Source: Desulfobacterales bacterium
GTDB lineage: Bacteria; Desulfobacterota; Desulfobacteria; Desulfobacterales; UBA5852
Direction: 5' to 3'
DNA length: 35,925 nucleotides
Assembly: GCA_030065275.1 (NCBI GenBank)
Contig: JASJCV010000001.1
Coordinates: 1-35,925, forward strand
How positions within the stretch are numbered: the stretch's first letter is position 1; each line of letters starts with the position of its first letter. This document shows, one piece after another, positions 1 through 7,571 of this stretch. A program made the position numbers and the translations under genes. The notes below the pieces were generated by a model. The model was not told the origin of the DNA, did no database searches, and was given only the letters and a program-made list of their open reading frames with translations.

Positions 1-2
1 CC

Positions 3-1565
3 CGGCGGCTGGAAAGCCTGCATCAGGAGCTGGATGCGGCCGACGGCTGGGATGCCGAGCGGGATGTCGACCGGATACTGAGCGAGATGGCCCTCGATCC
101 CGATGCCCCCTACGACCGCTTGTCCGCAGGGATGAAGCGCAACGTGCTACTGGCGCGCGCGCTGGTGGCCCAGCCCGACCTGCTGCTCTTGGACGAGCCC
201 ACCAACCATCTCGATATCGCCAGCATCGAACGGGTCGAGGCCATGATGCATAACTGGCCGGGCACACTCCTGTTCATTACCCACGACCGCGCTTTTCTGG
301 AGCGTCTGGCCGGACGTATCGTCGAACTCGACCGCGGACGTCTGACCACCTGGCGCTGCGACTACGCCACCTATCTGCAGCGTCGCGAAGCGGCGCTCGC
401 GGCCGAAACCCAGGCCAACAAACGCCTGGACCGCAAGCTGGCCGCGGAGGAGAGCTGGAAAAGCAAGGGGCTCAAGGCCCGCCGACGCCGCAACGAGGGA
501 CGGGTGCGCGCTCTCAAGGCGCTGCGGGCCGAGCGCCAGGCCCGGCGCGAGGCGGCCGGAGATCCGAAGATGCTGGCCCAGCAGGCCGAGCGCAGCGGTA
601 AACTCGTACTGGTGGCCGAGGACATCGCCTGCGCGTATGACGGGCAGGCCATCATCCGCTCGTTTTCTGGCGTGGTCATGCGCGGGGACAAGGTCGGCAT
701 CATCGGCCCCAACGGCTGTGGCAAGTCGACCCTTCTGCAGATCCTGCTGGGTCAGCTGGCACCGCAAGCCGGGCACGTCCGTCACGGCACCCGCCTCGAG
801 ATCGCTTATTTCGACCAGCTGCGGGCCCAGCTCGACGAGAGCTGCAGTGTGCAGGACAGCGTGGCCGATGGGAACGACAACCTCGTCATCAACGGCAAAC
901 GCCGGCACGTGCTGGGCTACCTCAAGGATTTCCTCTTCACCCCCGAACGCGCCCGCAGCCCGGTGAAAGTGCTATCCGGCGGGGAACGCAACCGGCTGCT
1001 GCTGGCCAGGCTATTCGCCAAGCCGGCCAACCTGCTGGTTCTGGACGAGCCCACCAACGACCTGGACCTGCAAACCCTCGAACTGCTCGAGGACCTGCTG
1101 GTGGCTTTCGAAGGCACCCTGCTGTTGGTGAGTCACGACCGGGCCTTTATCAACAATGTGGTCACAAGCACCCTGGCGTTCGAGGGCGATGGCCGGGTGG
1201 CCGAGTACGTGGGCGGCTACGACGACTGGATCAGGCAGCGGCCGCTGCTCCGGGAGGCCGCTCGGGCGACGGCCCGGCCGCCGGCGCCCGAGCGGCCTAA
1301 GCGGACGTCGCGGCCGCGCAAGCTGACCTACCGCGAGAAAGAAGAATTGAAAGCGCTGCCCGGCAGGATCGAAGAACTGGAATCCGAACAGGCCGGCCTT
1401 TTCGAGACCCTGGCCGATCCGCAATTCTACCAGGGGGAGGGCCAGGCGGTGGCGGCGGCCCGCGGACGTCTGGCCGCCGTCGAAACCGAACTGCAGTCTG
1501 CCTACCAGCGTTGGGAAGAACTGGAAGCCGTTGGACAACGCACGGAAACGAAGGCTGCAAACTGA
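3..1565 (+). CDS. uup: ABC-F family ATPase (Uup-like), 5' end outside window
   Basis: The reading frame is open from base 3, so the N-terminal part, including the first Walker A, lies upstream of the window. The visible part has the first ABC signature (LSAGMKRNVLLARAL) and Walker B (LLLLDEPTNHLD) near 120-220. A charged helical linker follows near 390-560. The second ABC domain has GPNGCGKST near 710-735, LSGGERNRLLLARL near 975-1015 and LLVLDEPTNDLD near 1030-1065. A basic, charged coiled-coil tail (about 1310-1540) follows, as in Uup. There are no transmembrane segments, so this is a cytosolic ABC-F protein, a family known to act on ribosomes or, for Uup, also linked to DNA transposon excision and branch migration. 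The linker between the two domains and the C-terminal coiled coil favour Uup over EttA. The TM2 gene starts 11 bases after the stop. Confidence 0.93.
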   Translation, partial: RRLESLHQELDAADGWDAERDVDRILSEMALDPDAPYDRLSAGMKRNVLLARALVAQPDLLLLDEPTNHLDIASIERVEAMMHNWPGTLLFITHDRAFLERLAGRIVELDRGRLTTWRCDYATYLQRREAALAAETQANKRLDRKLAAEESWKSKGLKARRRRNEGRVRALKALRAERQARREAAGDPKMLAQQAERSGKLVLVAEDIACAYDGQAIIRSFSGVVMRGDKVGIIGPNGCGKSTLLQILLGQLAPQAGHVRHGTRLEIAYFDQLRAQLDESCSVQDSVADGNDNLVINGKRRHVLGYLKDFLFTPERARSPVKVLSGGERNRLLLARLFAKPANLLVLDEPTNDLDLQTLELLEDLLVAFEGTLLLVSHDRAFINNVVTSTLAFEGDGRVAEYVGGYDDWIRQRPLLREAARATARPPAPERPKRTSRPRKLTYREKEELKALPGRIEELESEQAGLFETLADPQFYQGEGQAVAAARGRLAAVETELQSAYQRWEELEAVGQRTETKAAN

Positions 1566-1576
1566 AAGGAAGACGC

Positions 1577-1984
1577 ATGACCACTGATACCGATACCCAC
1601 CGCAAGACGATCGGCTATATTCTCTGGATCTTCGGTTTCATGGGGGCCCACCGCTTTTACTATGGCCGGGCGATTACGGGGACGATCTATTTTTTCACGC
1701 TGGGGCTGCTCTTCGTGGGCTGGATCATCGATCTTTTCCTCATTCCCGCCATGGATGCCAAGGCGGATCAGCGGTTCATGCCTGGCCCCCTGGATTACAA
1801 CGTGGCCTGGATCCTGCTGACCTTTCTGGGGGTGCTGGGGATTCATCGGTTCTATATGGGCAAATGGCTGAGCGGCGTTATTTATCTTTTGACCGGGGGG
1901 CTCTTCCTGGTGGGCATCGTCTACGACTACTGGACGCTGAACGAGCAATTGACGCTGATCAACAGGCGCACACAGCATAACTGA
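1577..1984 (+). CDS. Double TM2-domain membrane protein
   Basis: A 135-residue protein with two copies of the TM2 pattern: a helix, a G-hRFYxGR/K turn (GAHRFYYGR near residues 23-31 and GIHRFYMGK near 94-102), then a second helix. Each copy gives a pair of hydrophobic segments, so four membrane helices are expected. The ATG at 1577 is chosen over the upstream in-frame start at 1511 because AAGGAAG (1566-1572) lies just before it and because the longer form would run inside the ABC-F gene. TM2 proteins are small inner-membrane proteins of unknown biochemical role. The short gap suggests co-transcription with the ABC-F gene, but no functional link can be read from the sequence. Confidence 0.85.
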   Translation: MTTDTDTHRKTIGYILWIFGFMGAHRFYYGRAITGTIYFFTLGLLFVGWIIDLFLIPAMDAKADQRFMPGPLDYNVAWILLTFLGVLGIHRFYMGKWLSGVIYLLTGGLFLVGIVYDYWTLNEQLTLINRRTQHN

Positions 1985-2099
1985 GCGTTGAGGCCCGAAA
2001 GCGCCCTTGCGTGCGGATCCCTGCGGTGTCGACAAGCCGTGCGACCACCGCCGGACATGGCAAAGAATTGATTTAACCCGCCCGAACCGGACACCTTCC

Positions 2100-3326
2100 A
2101 TGGAGATCGTCCTGGCCATATTCGGTAGCGAGGGGGATGTGCGGCCCAATCTGGCTCTGGGGCGCGCGCTCCGAAACCGGGGTCACCTCGTCCGGGTGCT
2201 CTCCTCACCCGACAGCCGGAACCTGGCCGCTGCGGCCGGGCTGACCTTTCAGCCCGTGGGCAGCGACGTCCGGGCGCTGATGGCTGCCAAGGCCCGCGAT
2301 TACATCGACCGGCCGGTACGGGCGGCGGGCCCAATGACCCGGGCGCTTAAAACCGATCTGCGCAAACAGTTTCAGGAGCTGCCCGGGCTGATCGGCCGGC
2401 CGGACATGGTAATCGGCTCGGGCCTCATGCTCGCGGCGCCTTCGGTGGCCGAAGCCATCGGCCGGCCTTACCGCCACACCCTGTTCACCCCGGTCGCCCT
2501 GCGCTCCTCGGCCCACGGGCCGGCCGTCTTCCCTTTCCAGCGAGGGGCCCCTCTGCTGAATCGCCTGCTGTGGGGCCTGGCCGACACCGGCCTGAATGCC
2601 AGCCTGCGGGGGTTGCTGAACCGTGGCCGCCGCCGTCTGGGACTGGCACCCGTCACCAGCGTCTACGCCCATCTGGCTGCCCGTGCGCTACTGGCTGTCG
2701 ATCCGGAGCTGGCCCCGCTGCCCGCCGATGCCGCACCTTCCTGCCCCCAGACCGGCTACTGGCACCTGGCCTCCGAATCCGGCCTGCCACCCCGGCTGGA
2801 ACGTTTTTTGGACCGGGGTCCGGCGCCGGTCTATATTGGCTTTGGCAGCATGGGGGATCCGCACGCCAGACGCACGGCACGGGCGGTGGCGCGGGCCGTC
2901 CGCTGGGCGGGCGTTCGCGCCGTGGTGCAGGCCGGTTGGGCAGGGTTGCAGGTCCGGGAAAATGAAAAGGTGCTGGCGGTTTCCGGGCGTCTGCCACACG
3001 ATCGGCTGTTCCCGCGCATGGCCGCTGTCGTGCACCACGGCGGGGCCGGGACGGTATCGACGGCGGCACGTGCCGGGGTGCCCCAGGTGCTGGCGCCGCA
3101 CCTGCTGGACCAATATTACTGGGGGCGCCAGGTACACCGCCTGGGGCTGGGCCCCCGTCCGCTGGCGCGCCGCAATCTTGCGCCCCGGGCCCTGGCGGCC
3201 GCCCTCCGGGAGGTGGTCGACGACCCGGGCTACCGGCATCGCGCCGCGGCGCTGGCCGTGCCGCTCGGGGCGCGCGACGGTGTTGCCGAGGCCGTGCGCC
3301 TGCTGCCCGCGTTGGCGGCCGCCTGA
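2100..3326 (+). CDS. Glycosyltransferase, GT1/UGT-MGT type
   Basis: A 408-residue two-domain GT-B enzyme. The N-terminus (MEIVLAIFGSEGDVRPNLAL) has the acceptor-domain opening typical of the sterol/macrolide glucosyltransferase branch (GSxGDxxP). The C-terminal donor-nucleotide domain has GFGSMG at residues 247-252 and the HHGGAGT box at residues 312-318, followed by GVPQVLAPHLLDQYYWG, the usual UDP/TDP-sugar binding segment. No signal peptide or membrane helix is apparent. The ATG at 2100 fits the family N-terminus. Upstream in-frame codons are unrelated sequence and no strong ribosome site is visible. The acceptor cannot be told: lipid, sterol-like compound or secondary metabolite are all possible. 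Confidence 0.85.
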   Translation: MEIVLAIFGSEGDVRPNLALGRALRNRGHLVRVLSSPDSRNLAAAAGLTFQPVGSDVRALMAAKARDYIDRPVRAAGPMTRALKTDLRKQFQELPGLIGRPDMVIGSGLMLAAPSVAEAIGRPYRHTLFTPVALRSSAHGPAVFPFQRGAPLLNRLLWGLADTGLNASLRGLLNRGRRRLGLAPVTSVYAHLAARALLAVDPELAPLPADAAPSCPQTGYWHLASESGLPPRLERFLDRGPAPVYIGFGSMGDPHARRTARAVARAVRWAGVRAVVQAGWAGLQVRENEKVLAVSGRLPHDRLFPRMAAVVHHGGAGTVSTAARAGVPQVLAPHLLDQYYWGRQVHRLGLGPRPLARRNLAPRALAAALREVVDDPGYRHRAAALAVPLGARDGVAEAVRLLPALAAA

Positions 3327-3329
3327 CGC

Positions 3330-4106
3330 CTAACAGCCTTTCCAGACCGCCTGGCGCTTGGTGAGGAAGGCGTCCACGCCCTCACGCGCATCCTCGGTCA
3401 CACACAAAGACGCGAACATTTCGTTGGAATAGACCAGGGCCTCGGGGAGCGGCATATCGGTCATGCGGTGGATGGCCTGTTTGCCCATCTGCACGGCCAC
3501 CGGGCTCTTGGCGGCCAGTTTGGCGGCCATCGCCGTGGTGGCGGCTTCCAACTGGTCGTCCGGCACCACCTGGTTGACGAGGCCCCATTCCAGGGCCTGC
3601 CCGGCGCTGATGAGATCGCCCAGAAGGAGCAGTTCCATGGCCCGCTTGCGAGGCACCGTCCGGGTGAGGGGAACGGCCGGGCCCATACAGAACAGGCCGA
3701 TATTCACGGCCGGCACCGCAAAGCGGGTGTCGTCGGTGATCACCGCCAGATCGGCCGCCAGGACGATGCCGGCCCCGTTGGCCACCGCGAAGCCCCGCGC
3801 CGAGGCAATGACGGGTGTTTTCATCTTCGCGATGGTCAGCACCATCTCCTCCATGCGGGTCACCCAGGTGCGGTAATCACCATGGGTTTTGCCGGCGTAT
3901 TCCGAAAGGTCGATCCCGGCGCAGAAGGCGCGGCCGGTGCCGGCCACGACGATCACCCGTACGCCGGGATCGTCGTCCAACGCCAGCAGGGCCTGGTTGA
4001 GTTCCACGGCCAGCGGTGTGCTGAAGGTGTTCATTTGTTCGGGACGGTTGAGGGTGATGGTGCCGATATAGTCGGCGGTCTCGACCAGGATAGGACGGTT
4101 GGTCAT
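3330..4106 (-). CDS. Crotonase-superfamily protein, ECHDC3-like, lacking both catalytic Glu
   Basis: A 258-residue enoyl-CoA hydratase/isomerase fold. The CoA/oxyanion-hole segments are present (AFCAGIDLSEY at residues 60-70; ARGFAVANGAGIVLAADLAV at 103-122), as are the C-terminal helices. By alignment from memory to rat mitochondrial hydratase, the positions of Glu144 and Glu164 are Gly113 and Ala133, so water addition across enoyl-CoA by the normal mechanism is unlikely. The stretch CMGPAVPLTRTVPRKRAME resembles the ECHDC3 branch. Ribosome site GGAGG lies 7 bases before the ATG. The gene is convergent with the glycosyltransferase (3 bases between stops) and has its own promoter at 4181-4209. 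It could be an isomerase, a thioester hydrolase or a non-enzymatic acyl-CoA binder. Confidence 0.85.
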   Translation of the reverse strand: MTNRPILVETADYIGTITLNRPEQMNTFSTPLAVELNQALLALDDDPGVRVIVVAGTGRAFCAGIDLSEYAGKTHGDYRTWVTRMEEMVLTIAKMKTPVIASARGFAVANGAGIVLAADLAVITDDTRFAVPAVNIGLFCMGPAVPLTRTVPRKRAMELLLLGDLISAGQALEWGLVNQVVPDDQLEAATTAMAAKLAAKSPVAVQMGKQAIHRMTDMPLPEALVYSNEMFASLCVTEDAREGVDAFLTKRQAVWKGC

Positions 4107-4180
4107 GGCGGCGCCTCCAATCGAAGGGCGCTGCTCGCGCCCGTAAAGGGTGAATGACGAACGGCAACCTGATGTCTTAA

Positions 4181-4209
4181 GCTATAGCCAAGAGCCACGC
4201 CGGGGTCAA
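4181..4209 (-). promoter_or_regulatory. Sigma70-type promoter for the crotonase gene
   Basis: On the minus strand TTGACC (4209-4204) is followed after exactly 17 bases by TATAGC (4186-4181). It lies about 75 bases upstream of the crotonase start codon and points toward it. Read by eye only. Confidence 0.55.
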
Positions 4210-4334
4210 CCGGCTCCCGGAGGCTCACGGGAGGGCTTCATCCGGCGGCGACGGCGGCCTCTTTCATAAACCGATTGGAACGTATATGATCCACGCCTTT
4301 GCGCGCCGGCAAATCCCGCGGCCGAGTGGGGCGC

Positions 4335-4353
4335 CCGGCCGATCGAAGGCCGG
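4335..4353. repeat. Short GC-rich inverted repeat in the divergent intergenic region
   Basis: CCGGCC (4335-4340) and GGCCGG (4348-4353) flank a 7-base spacer in the 335-base gap (4107-4441) between the divergent crotonase and DUF134 genes. It sits about 22 bases upstream of the -35 box of the DUF134 promoter. It may be a regulator site or chance in GC-rich DNA. Confidence 0.3.
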
Positions 4354-4375
4354 CGGGGTTGCCCGCGCGACATCC

Positions 4376-4403
4376 TTGACATTAAACGATCGCGTCGTAT
4401 ATT
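4376..4403 (+). promoter_or_regulatory. Sigma70-type promoter for DUF134-Mrp
   Basis: TTGACA (4376-4381) and TATATT (4398-4403) are separated by 16 bases. Transcription would start near 4410, about 30 bases before the DUF134 start codon. The match to consensus is strong (6/6 and 5/6). Confidence 0.7.
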
Positions 4404-4420
4404 CAACGTTTTGAGAATAT

Positions 4421-4434
4421 TCCCATAAATGGGA
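4421..4434. promoter_or_regulatory. Palindrome overlapping the DUF134 ribosome site (candidate operator)
   Basis: TCCCATAAATGGGA is a perfect inverted repeat (6-base arms, 2-base centre). It begins about 18 bases after the -10 box and covers the ribosome site GGGAGG (4431-4436) of the gene at 4442. A second palindrome, GAATATTC (4415-4422), abuts it. The position suits an operator for the DUF134 protein itself. That is an inference. Confidence 0.45.
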
Positions 4435-4441
4435 GGTGTTC

Positions 4442-4873
4442 ATGCGACCGCAAAAAAATCGTATCGTCGCTTTCAATCCGGATGTGAGCTATTTCAAGCC
4501 CCGGGGTATCCCCCTGATGGACCTGGAGGAGGTTCGCCTGACCGTGGACGAATGCGAGGCGCTGCGGCTTTCCGATCTGCTCGACCTCTCCCATGAGGAC
4601 GGGGGCAAACAGATGGGCGTCTCGCGGGCCACATTCGGACGCATTCTGCAGAATGCCCGCCGGACGGTGGCCGACGCCCTGATCAACGGCAAAGCCATCA
4701 ACATCGAGGGCGGCAACTACAAGATGACCACGAAGGAGCGGGTTTTCGAGTGCGATGGCTGCACCAAGCGCTGGAGCGAACCGCAGGGCACCGGCCGTCC
4801 CCGGAAATGTCCGGCCTGCGGCAGCAGAAAGCTGTTTCGCATCAGTACCCGCAAGACGGGCTCGCCGGGATGA
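4442..4873 (+). CDS. DUF134 family HTH/zinc-ribbon DNA-binding protein
   Basis: A 143-residue protein with the typical DUF134 opening MRPQKNR and the FKPRGIPL segment (18-25). A helix-turn-helix follows at about residues 52-75 (KQMGVSRATFGRILQNARR), then a C-terminal zinc ribbon with CDGC (104-107) and CPAC (123-126). The ATG at 4442 is preferred to the GTG at 4436 because GGGAGG (4431-4436) is correctly spaced for it. DUF134 proteins are predicted DNA-binding regulators often found next to Mrp/NBP35-type Fe-S ATPases, as here. A strong promoter and a palindrome over the ribosome site suggest autoregulation. The ligand or signal is unknown; the zinc ribbon could sense metal or redox state. 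Confidence 0.88.
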   Translation: MRPQKNRIVAFNPDVSYFKPRGIPLMDLEEVRLTVDECEALRLSDLLDLSHEDGGKQMGVSRATFGRILQNARRTVADALINGKAINIEGGNYKMTTKERVFECDGCTKRWSEPQGTGRPRKCPACGSRKLFRISTRKTGSPG

Positions 4874-4964
4874 CGCCCGTCTTCGGATAACGCCTTTGAA
4901 TTCCCCGACCACGACGGCCGGGGCGTTTGGAATGATCCACGCCAATACGCAGGAGAAAGCAGCA

Positions 4965-5807
4965 ATGACGCAAATTATGGGTTCCCCGGATGAAGCCTCG
5001 AAGGGGCAGGCTTCCGGGGTGGACAAAGACGAAGAAGTCAAAGCCTCTTTGAACCGCATCAAACACAAGCTGGTTATCATGAGCGGCAAGGGCGGCGTCG
5101 GAAAAACCAGCACGTCGGTCAATCTGGCCATCGCGCTGGCGCGCCAGGGCCGCAAAGTCGGACTCATGGATGTTGATCTCCACGGTCCCGACGTACCCCG
5201 GGTGCTGGGACTGACCGCCATGCTGGGCCTCAGCGCCAACCAGAAGCTGGACCCGCTGCACTACAACGATTATCTCAAGGTGGTTTCCATCGAGTCCCTG
5301 ATGGCCAGCAAGGACGATGCCGTCATTTGGCGCGGCCCGATGAAATATTCGGCCATCCGCCAATTTATCTCCGACGTGGATTGGGGCGATCTCGATTTCC
5401 TGCTGATCGACTCGCCACCGGGCACGGGTGACGAACCGCTGACCGTGGCCCAGACCATTCCGGATGCCAAGGCCGTGATCGTGACCACGCCCCAGGAAGT
5501 CTCCCTGGCGGACGTGCGCAAATCCATCAGCTTCTGCCACACGCTGAAGATGGAAATTTTCGGGTTGGTGGAGAACATGAGTGGATTCGTCTGCCCGCAC
5601 TGCGGGGAAGGGGTGGACATCTTCGGTGTCGGCGGCGGGGAAAAGACCGCCCGGGAGGCCCGGATCGACTTCCTGGGCCGCATCCCCCTGGACCCCAATG
5701 TGGTGACCTGTGGGGACGGCGGCAAATCCTATCAGGAGGCCTTTCCCGAAAGCCCGGTTACCCGGGCCTACGAGGCCATCGCCGCCAAAATCGGAAAGCT
5801 GACTTAG
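4965..5807 (+). CDS. mrp: Mrp/NBP35-family iron-sulfur cluster carrier ATPase
   Basis: A 280-residue P-loop ATPase of the MinD/Mrp class. The deviant Walker A GKGGVGKTS is at residues 41-49, DVDLHGPDVPR follows, and the switch/Walker B region is LLIDSPPGTGDEPL. The C-terminal CPHC pair is at residues 210-213, the site where Mrp/ApbC/NBP35 dimers hold a labile 4Fe-4S cluster. The ATG at 4965 is chosen because AGGAGA (4951-4956) precedes it by 8 bases; longer in-frame forms would overlap DUF134. It lacks the N-terminal DUF59 domain of E. coli Mrp, as usual for anaerobe homologues. It is probably co-transcribed with DUF134 (91-base gap) and is expected to deliver Fe-S clusters to apo-proteins in the cytosol. 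Confidence 0.92.
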   Translation: MTQIMGSPDEASKGQASGVDKDEEVKASLNRIKHKLVIMSGKGGVGKTSTSVNLAIALARQGRKVGLMDVDLHGPDVPRVLGLTAMLGLSANQKLDPLHYNDYLKVVSIESLMASKDDAVIWRGPMKYSAIRQFISDVDWGDLDFLLIDSPPGTGDEPLTVAQTIPDAKAVIVTTPQEVSLADVRKSISFCHTLKMEIFGLVENMSGFVCPHCGEGVDIFGVGGGEKTAREARIDFLGRIPLDPNVVTCGDGGKSYQEAFPESPVTRAYEAIAAKIGKLT

Positions 5808-6215
5808 AACGCCCGGTTCCCCGGTCGGCGCGCCAACTGCGGATGCATTCAACATGCAAGCGGGGGCGACAGCATGGAAACGGTCTTGATCGTGGGATGC
5901 TGACGAAGGATGGACGTTGCCTGTATCGGTCGCTCCCGGTGCATGCCGGGCTACAACCGGCGGTAAGAGGCCCCTGGTGCATAGCGCGAGACGTCGGCCG
6001 GACACGTGGGTGCGACCGGTTGCGGGAACCGCGCCGGGCCCGGATGAACCTGCGGAACAGCGCATTTCGTATAGGAACACGCGGCGCCCTGCATCCGCGA
6101 CAATGGCCCCCGCGCCGAGACCCAAATGAAAAAGATTGATTCCAGGTCCACGGTGGATGTGATCGAGCGGATCCGCCTATCCATCCCGGAAAATATTATG
6201 GCCGCATGAGGATGC
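5808..6215. other. Intergenic region with no recognisable gene
   Basis: 408 bases between the mrp stop and the stop of the universal stress protein. The open frames here (for example 98 codons from 5843 on plus) have no ribosome site, unlikely composition and no recognisable motif. A short inverted repeat GCCGG/CCGGC lies near 5947-5963. No terminator with a T-run and no known RNA was seen. Confidence 0.5.
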
Positions 6216-6635
6216 TCAGCGGATGAGCAGCACCGGGCAGGGGGCCAGATGGGACACCTTGCGGCTGACCGAGCCGAAAAGTAGCCCTTCGATCGATCCC
6301 CGCCCGCGGGTTCCCATTACGATCAGGTCCGATCCATGGGTGTCAGCCGCTTTGAGGATGGCTTCAGCCTCCGGGCCTTCGAGCAGATTTTCCTGAACGC
6401 GGTCCTCGACCGCCCCCAGCCGCTTGCGGGCTGTCGCGATGATTTCCTGCCCGGCGGCCTGGCGCCGGGACACGAGGCGTTCAAAGTCCTTGTAGCCCAG
6501 GAGATCCGACGTCTGGGGATAGGCGTGGACCAGCATGAGACGGGCGCCGAAGGCTTCGGCCAGGCCGCGGGCATAGTCGAGAGCCTTATCGCTGTGGGGC
6601 GAGCCGTCCACCGCTATCAGAACATCTTTAAACAT
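6216..6635 (-). CDS. Universal stress protein (UspA family, ATP-binding type)
   Basis: A 139-residue single-domain Usp. It starts with MFKDVLIAVDGSPHSDKAL, where Asp10 is the usual adenine-binding acid. It has VMGTRGRGSIEG at 107-118 and GS at 121-122, which together form the G-2x-G-9x-G(S/T) ATP-binding motif (G108, G111, G121-S122), so this is the nucleotide-binding subclass. It ends in the usual CPVLLIR strand. The ATG at 6635 is set by a good GGAGG site; an upstream in-frame start adds only unrelated residues. The gene stands alone, divergent from lipB. Such proteins are cytosolic dimers induced by starvation or stress. Confidence 0.92.
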   Translation of the reverse strand: MFKDVLIAVDGSPHSDKALDYARGLAEAFGARLMLVHAYPQTSDLLGYKDFERLVSRRQAAGQEIIATARKRLGAVEDRVQENLLEGPEAEAILKAADTHGSDLIVMGTRGRGSIEGLLFGSVSRKVSHLAPCPVLLIR

Positions 6636-6694
6636 GGTGCCTCCTGTTTTTCGACGCGTTTCCCGCAAGCGGGTAGGCGCCGTCGTTCGTGATG

Positions 6695-6710
6695 CCTATA
6701 TTCGAATAGG
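6695..6710. repeat. Inverted repeat between usp and lipB
   Basis: CCTATATTCGAATAGG has 5-base complementary arms and an internal TTCGAA. It lies in the short divergent region between the universal stress gene (start 6635, minus) and lipB (start 6792, plus), where an operator would be expected. No regulator is implied by the sequence. Confidence 0.3.
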
Positions 6711-6791
6711 TCGCACCGTATGGTGGGCCTGATTCATGCCCGCGTCAAAACGCTCACCATCATAACCATGGCCGCGCGGGGAATCGGAACC

Positions 6792-7571
6792 ATGCCTTCT
6801 GACAATAACCGAACGCAATGGATGCTGCTGGATCTGCCGCTGACGCCCTACGCCCAGTCCCAGGCCCTGCAGGTCGATTGCGTCACCGCCCGACAGGCAG
6901 GCCGCCTCGTCCAGGATCTTCTCATTCTCGTGGAGCACCCGCCGGTGTTTACCCTGGGGCGCAATGGTGGCCGCGAGAATCTGACCGTCTCCGATGCCTT
7001 TTTGTCCAAGGCCGGTGTTGCGGTGGCGGCCTCCGAGCGGGGCGGCAATATCACCTACCACGGCCCCGGCCAGCTCGTGGGCTACCCCATCGTGGACCTC
7101 GAGGCTGCTCGCCGGGGTGTCGCCGATTACGTGCGGGCCCTGGAAACCGTCATGCTCGAGGTTGCCGCCGCCTTCGGTGTGACCGCGGAGCGCAATGCCC
7201 GCAACAGCGGCGTCTGGGTGGGCGACCGCAAACTGGGCAGCATCGGCTTGTGCCTGCGCCGCGGTATAACCTTCCACGGTTTCGCCCTGAACGCCAACAA
7301 TTCGCTCAAGCCCTTCGACTGGATCCATCCCTGCGGTATGGCCGATGTCCGCATGACATCCCTTCGTTGCGAGCGCGGACGCGATGTCCATCCCGGGGAG
7401 CTGCGCCGGGTAACGCGCGGCGCCATGGAGGGGGTCTTCAATGTCAAGTTTCAACCCGTCAGCCTCGTCACCCTGCAGGACACGGTGTCAAGGGGCCGGG
7501 AAAGCGGCCGCCGTTTGACCCCACAGGGGCCAAGCCCCCTCCCATCGGCGGCTCAGACGGACGAGTCATGA
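6792..7571 (+). CDS. lipB: Lipoyl(octanoyl) transferase
   Basis: A 259-residue LipB, which moves octanoate from acyl carrier protein to lipoyl domains. Family motifs are HPPVFTLGR, the RGGNITYHGPGQLVGYP block, the catalytic Lys147 (DRKLGSIG) and the catalytic Cys181 (IHPCGM). The start at 6792 fits the family N-terminus and has GGGGA about 8 bases upstream; in-frame ATGs at 6720 and 6768 would add non-family residues. The C-terminal ~35 residues after the conserved domain are low-complexity and Pro/Ser/Arg-rich, an extension beyond the usual end. The stop overlaps the lipA start (ATGA), so the two are translationally coupled. Confidence 0.95.
   Translation: MPSDNNRTQWMLLDLPLTPYAQSQALQVDCVTARQAGRLVQDLLILVEHPPVFTLGRNGGRENLTVSDAFLSKAGVAVAASERGGNITYHGPGQLVGYPIVDLEAARRGVADYVRALETVMLEVAAAFGVTAERNARNSGVWVGDRKLGSIGLCLRRGITFHGFALNANNSLKPFDWIHPCGMADVRMTSLRCERGRDVHPGELRRVTRGAMEGVFNVKFQPVSLVTLQDTVSRGRESGRRLTPQGPSPLPSAAQTDES

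Noticed and set aside
5843-6139. 98-codon plus-strand frame in the gap after mrp
   Set aside because: No ribosome site, Arg-rich low-quality sequence, overlapping equally open frames on both strands; no basis for calling a gene.
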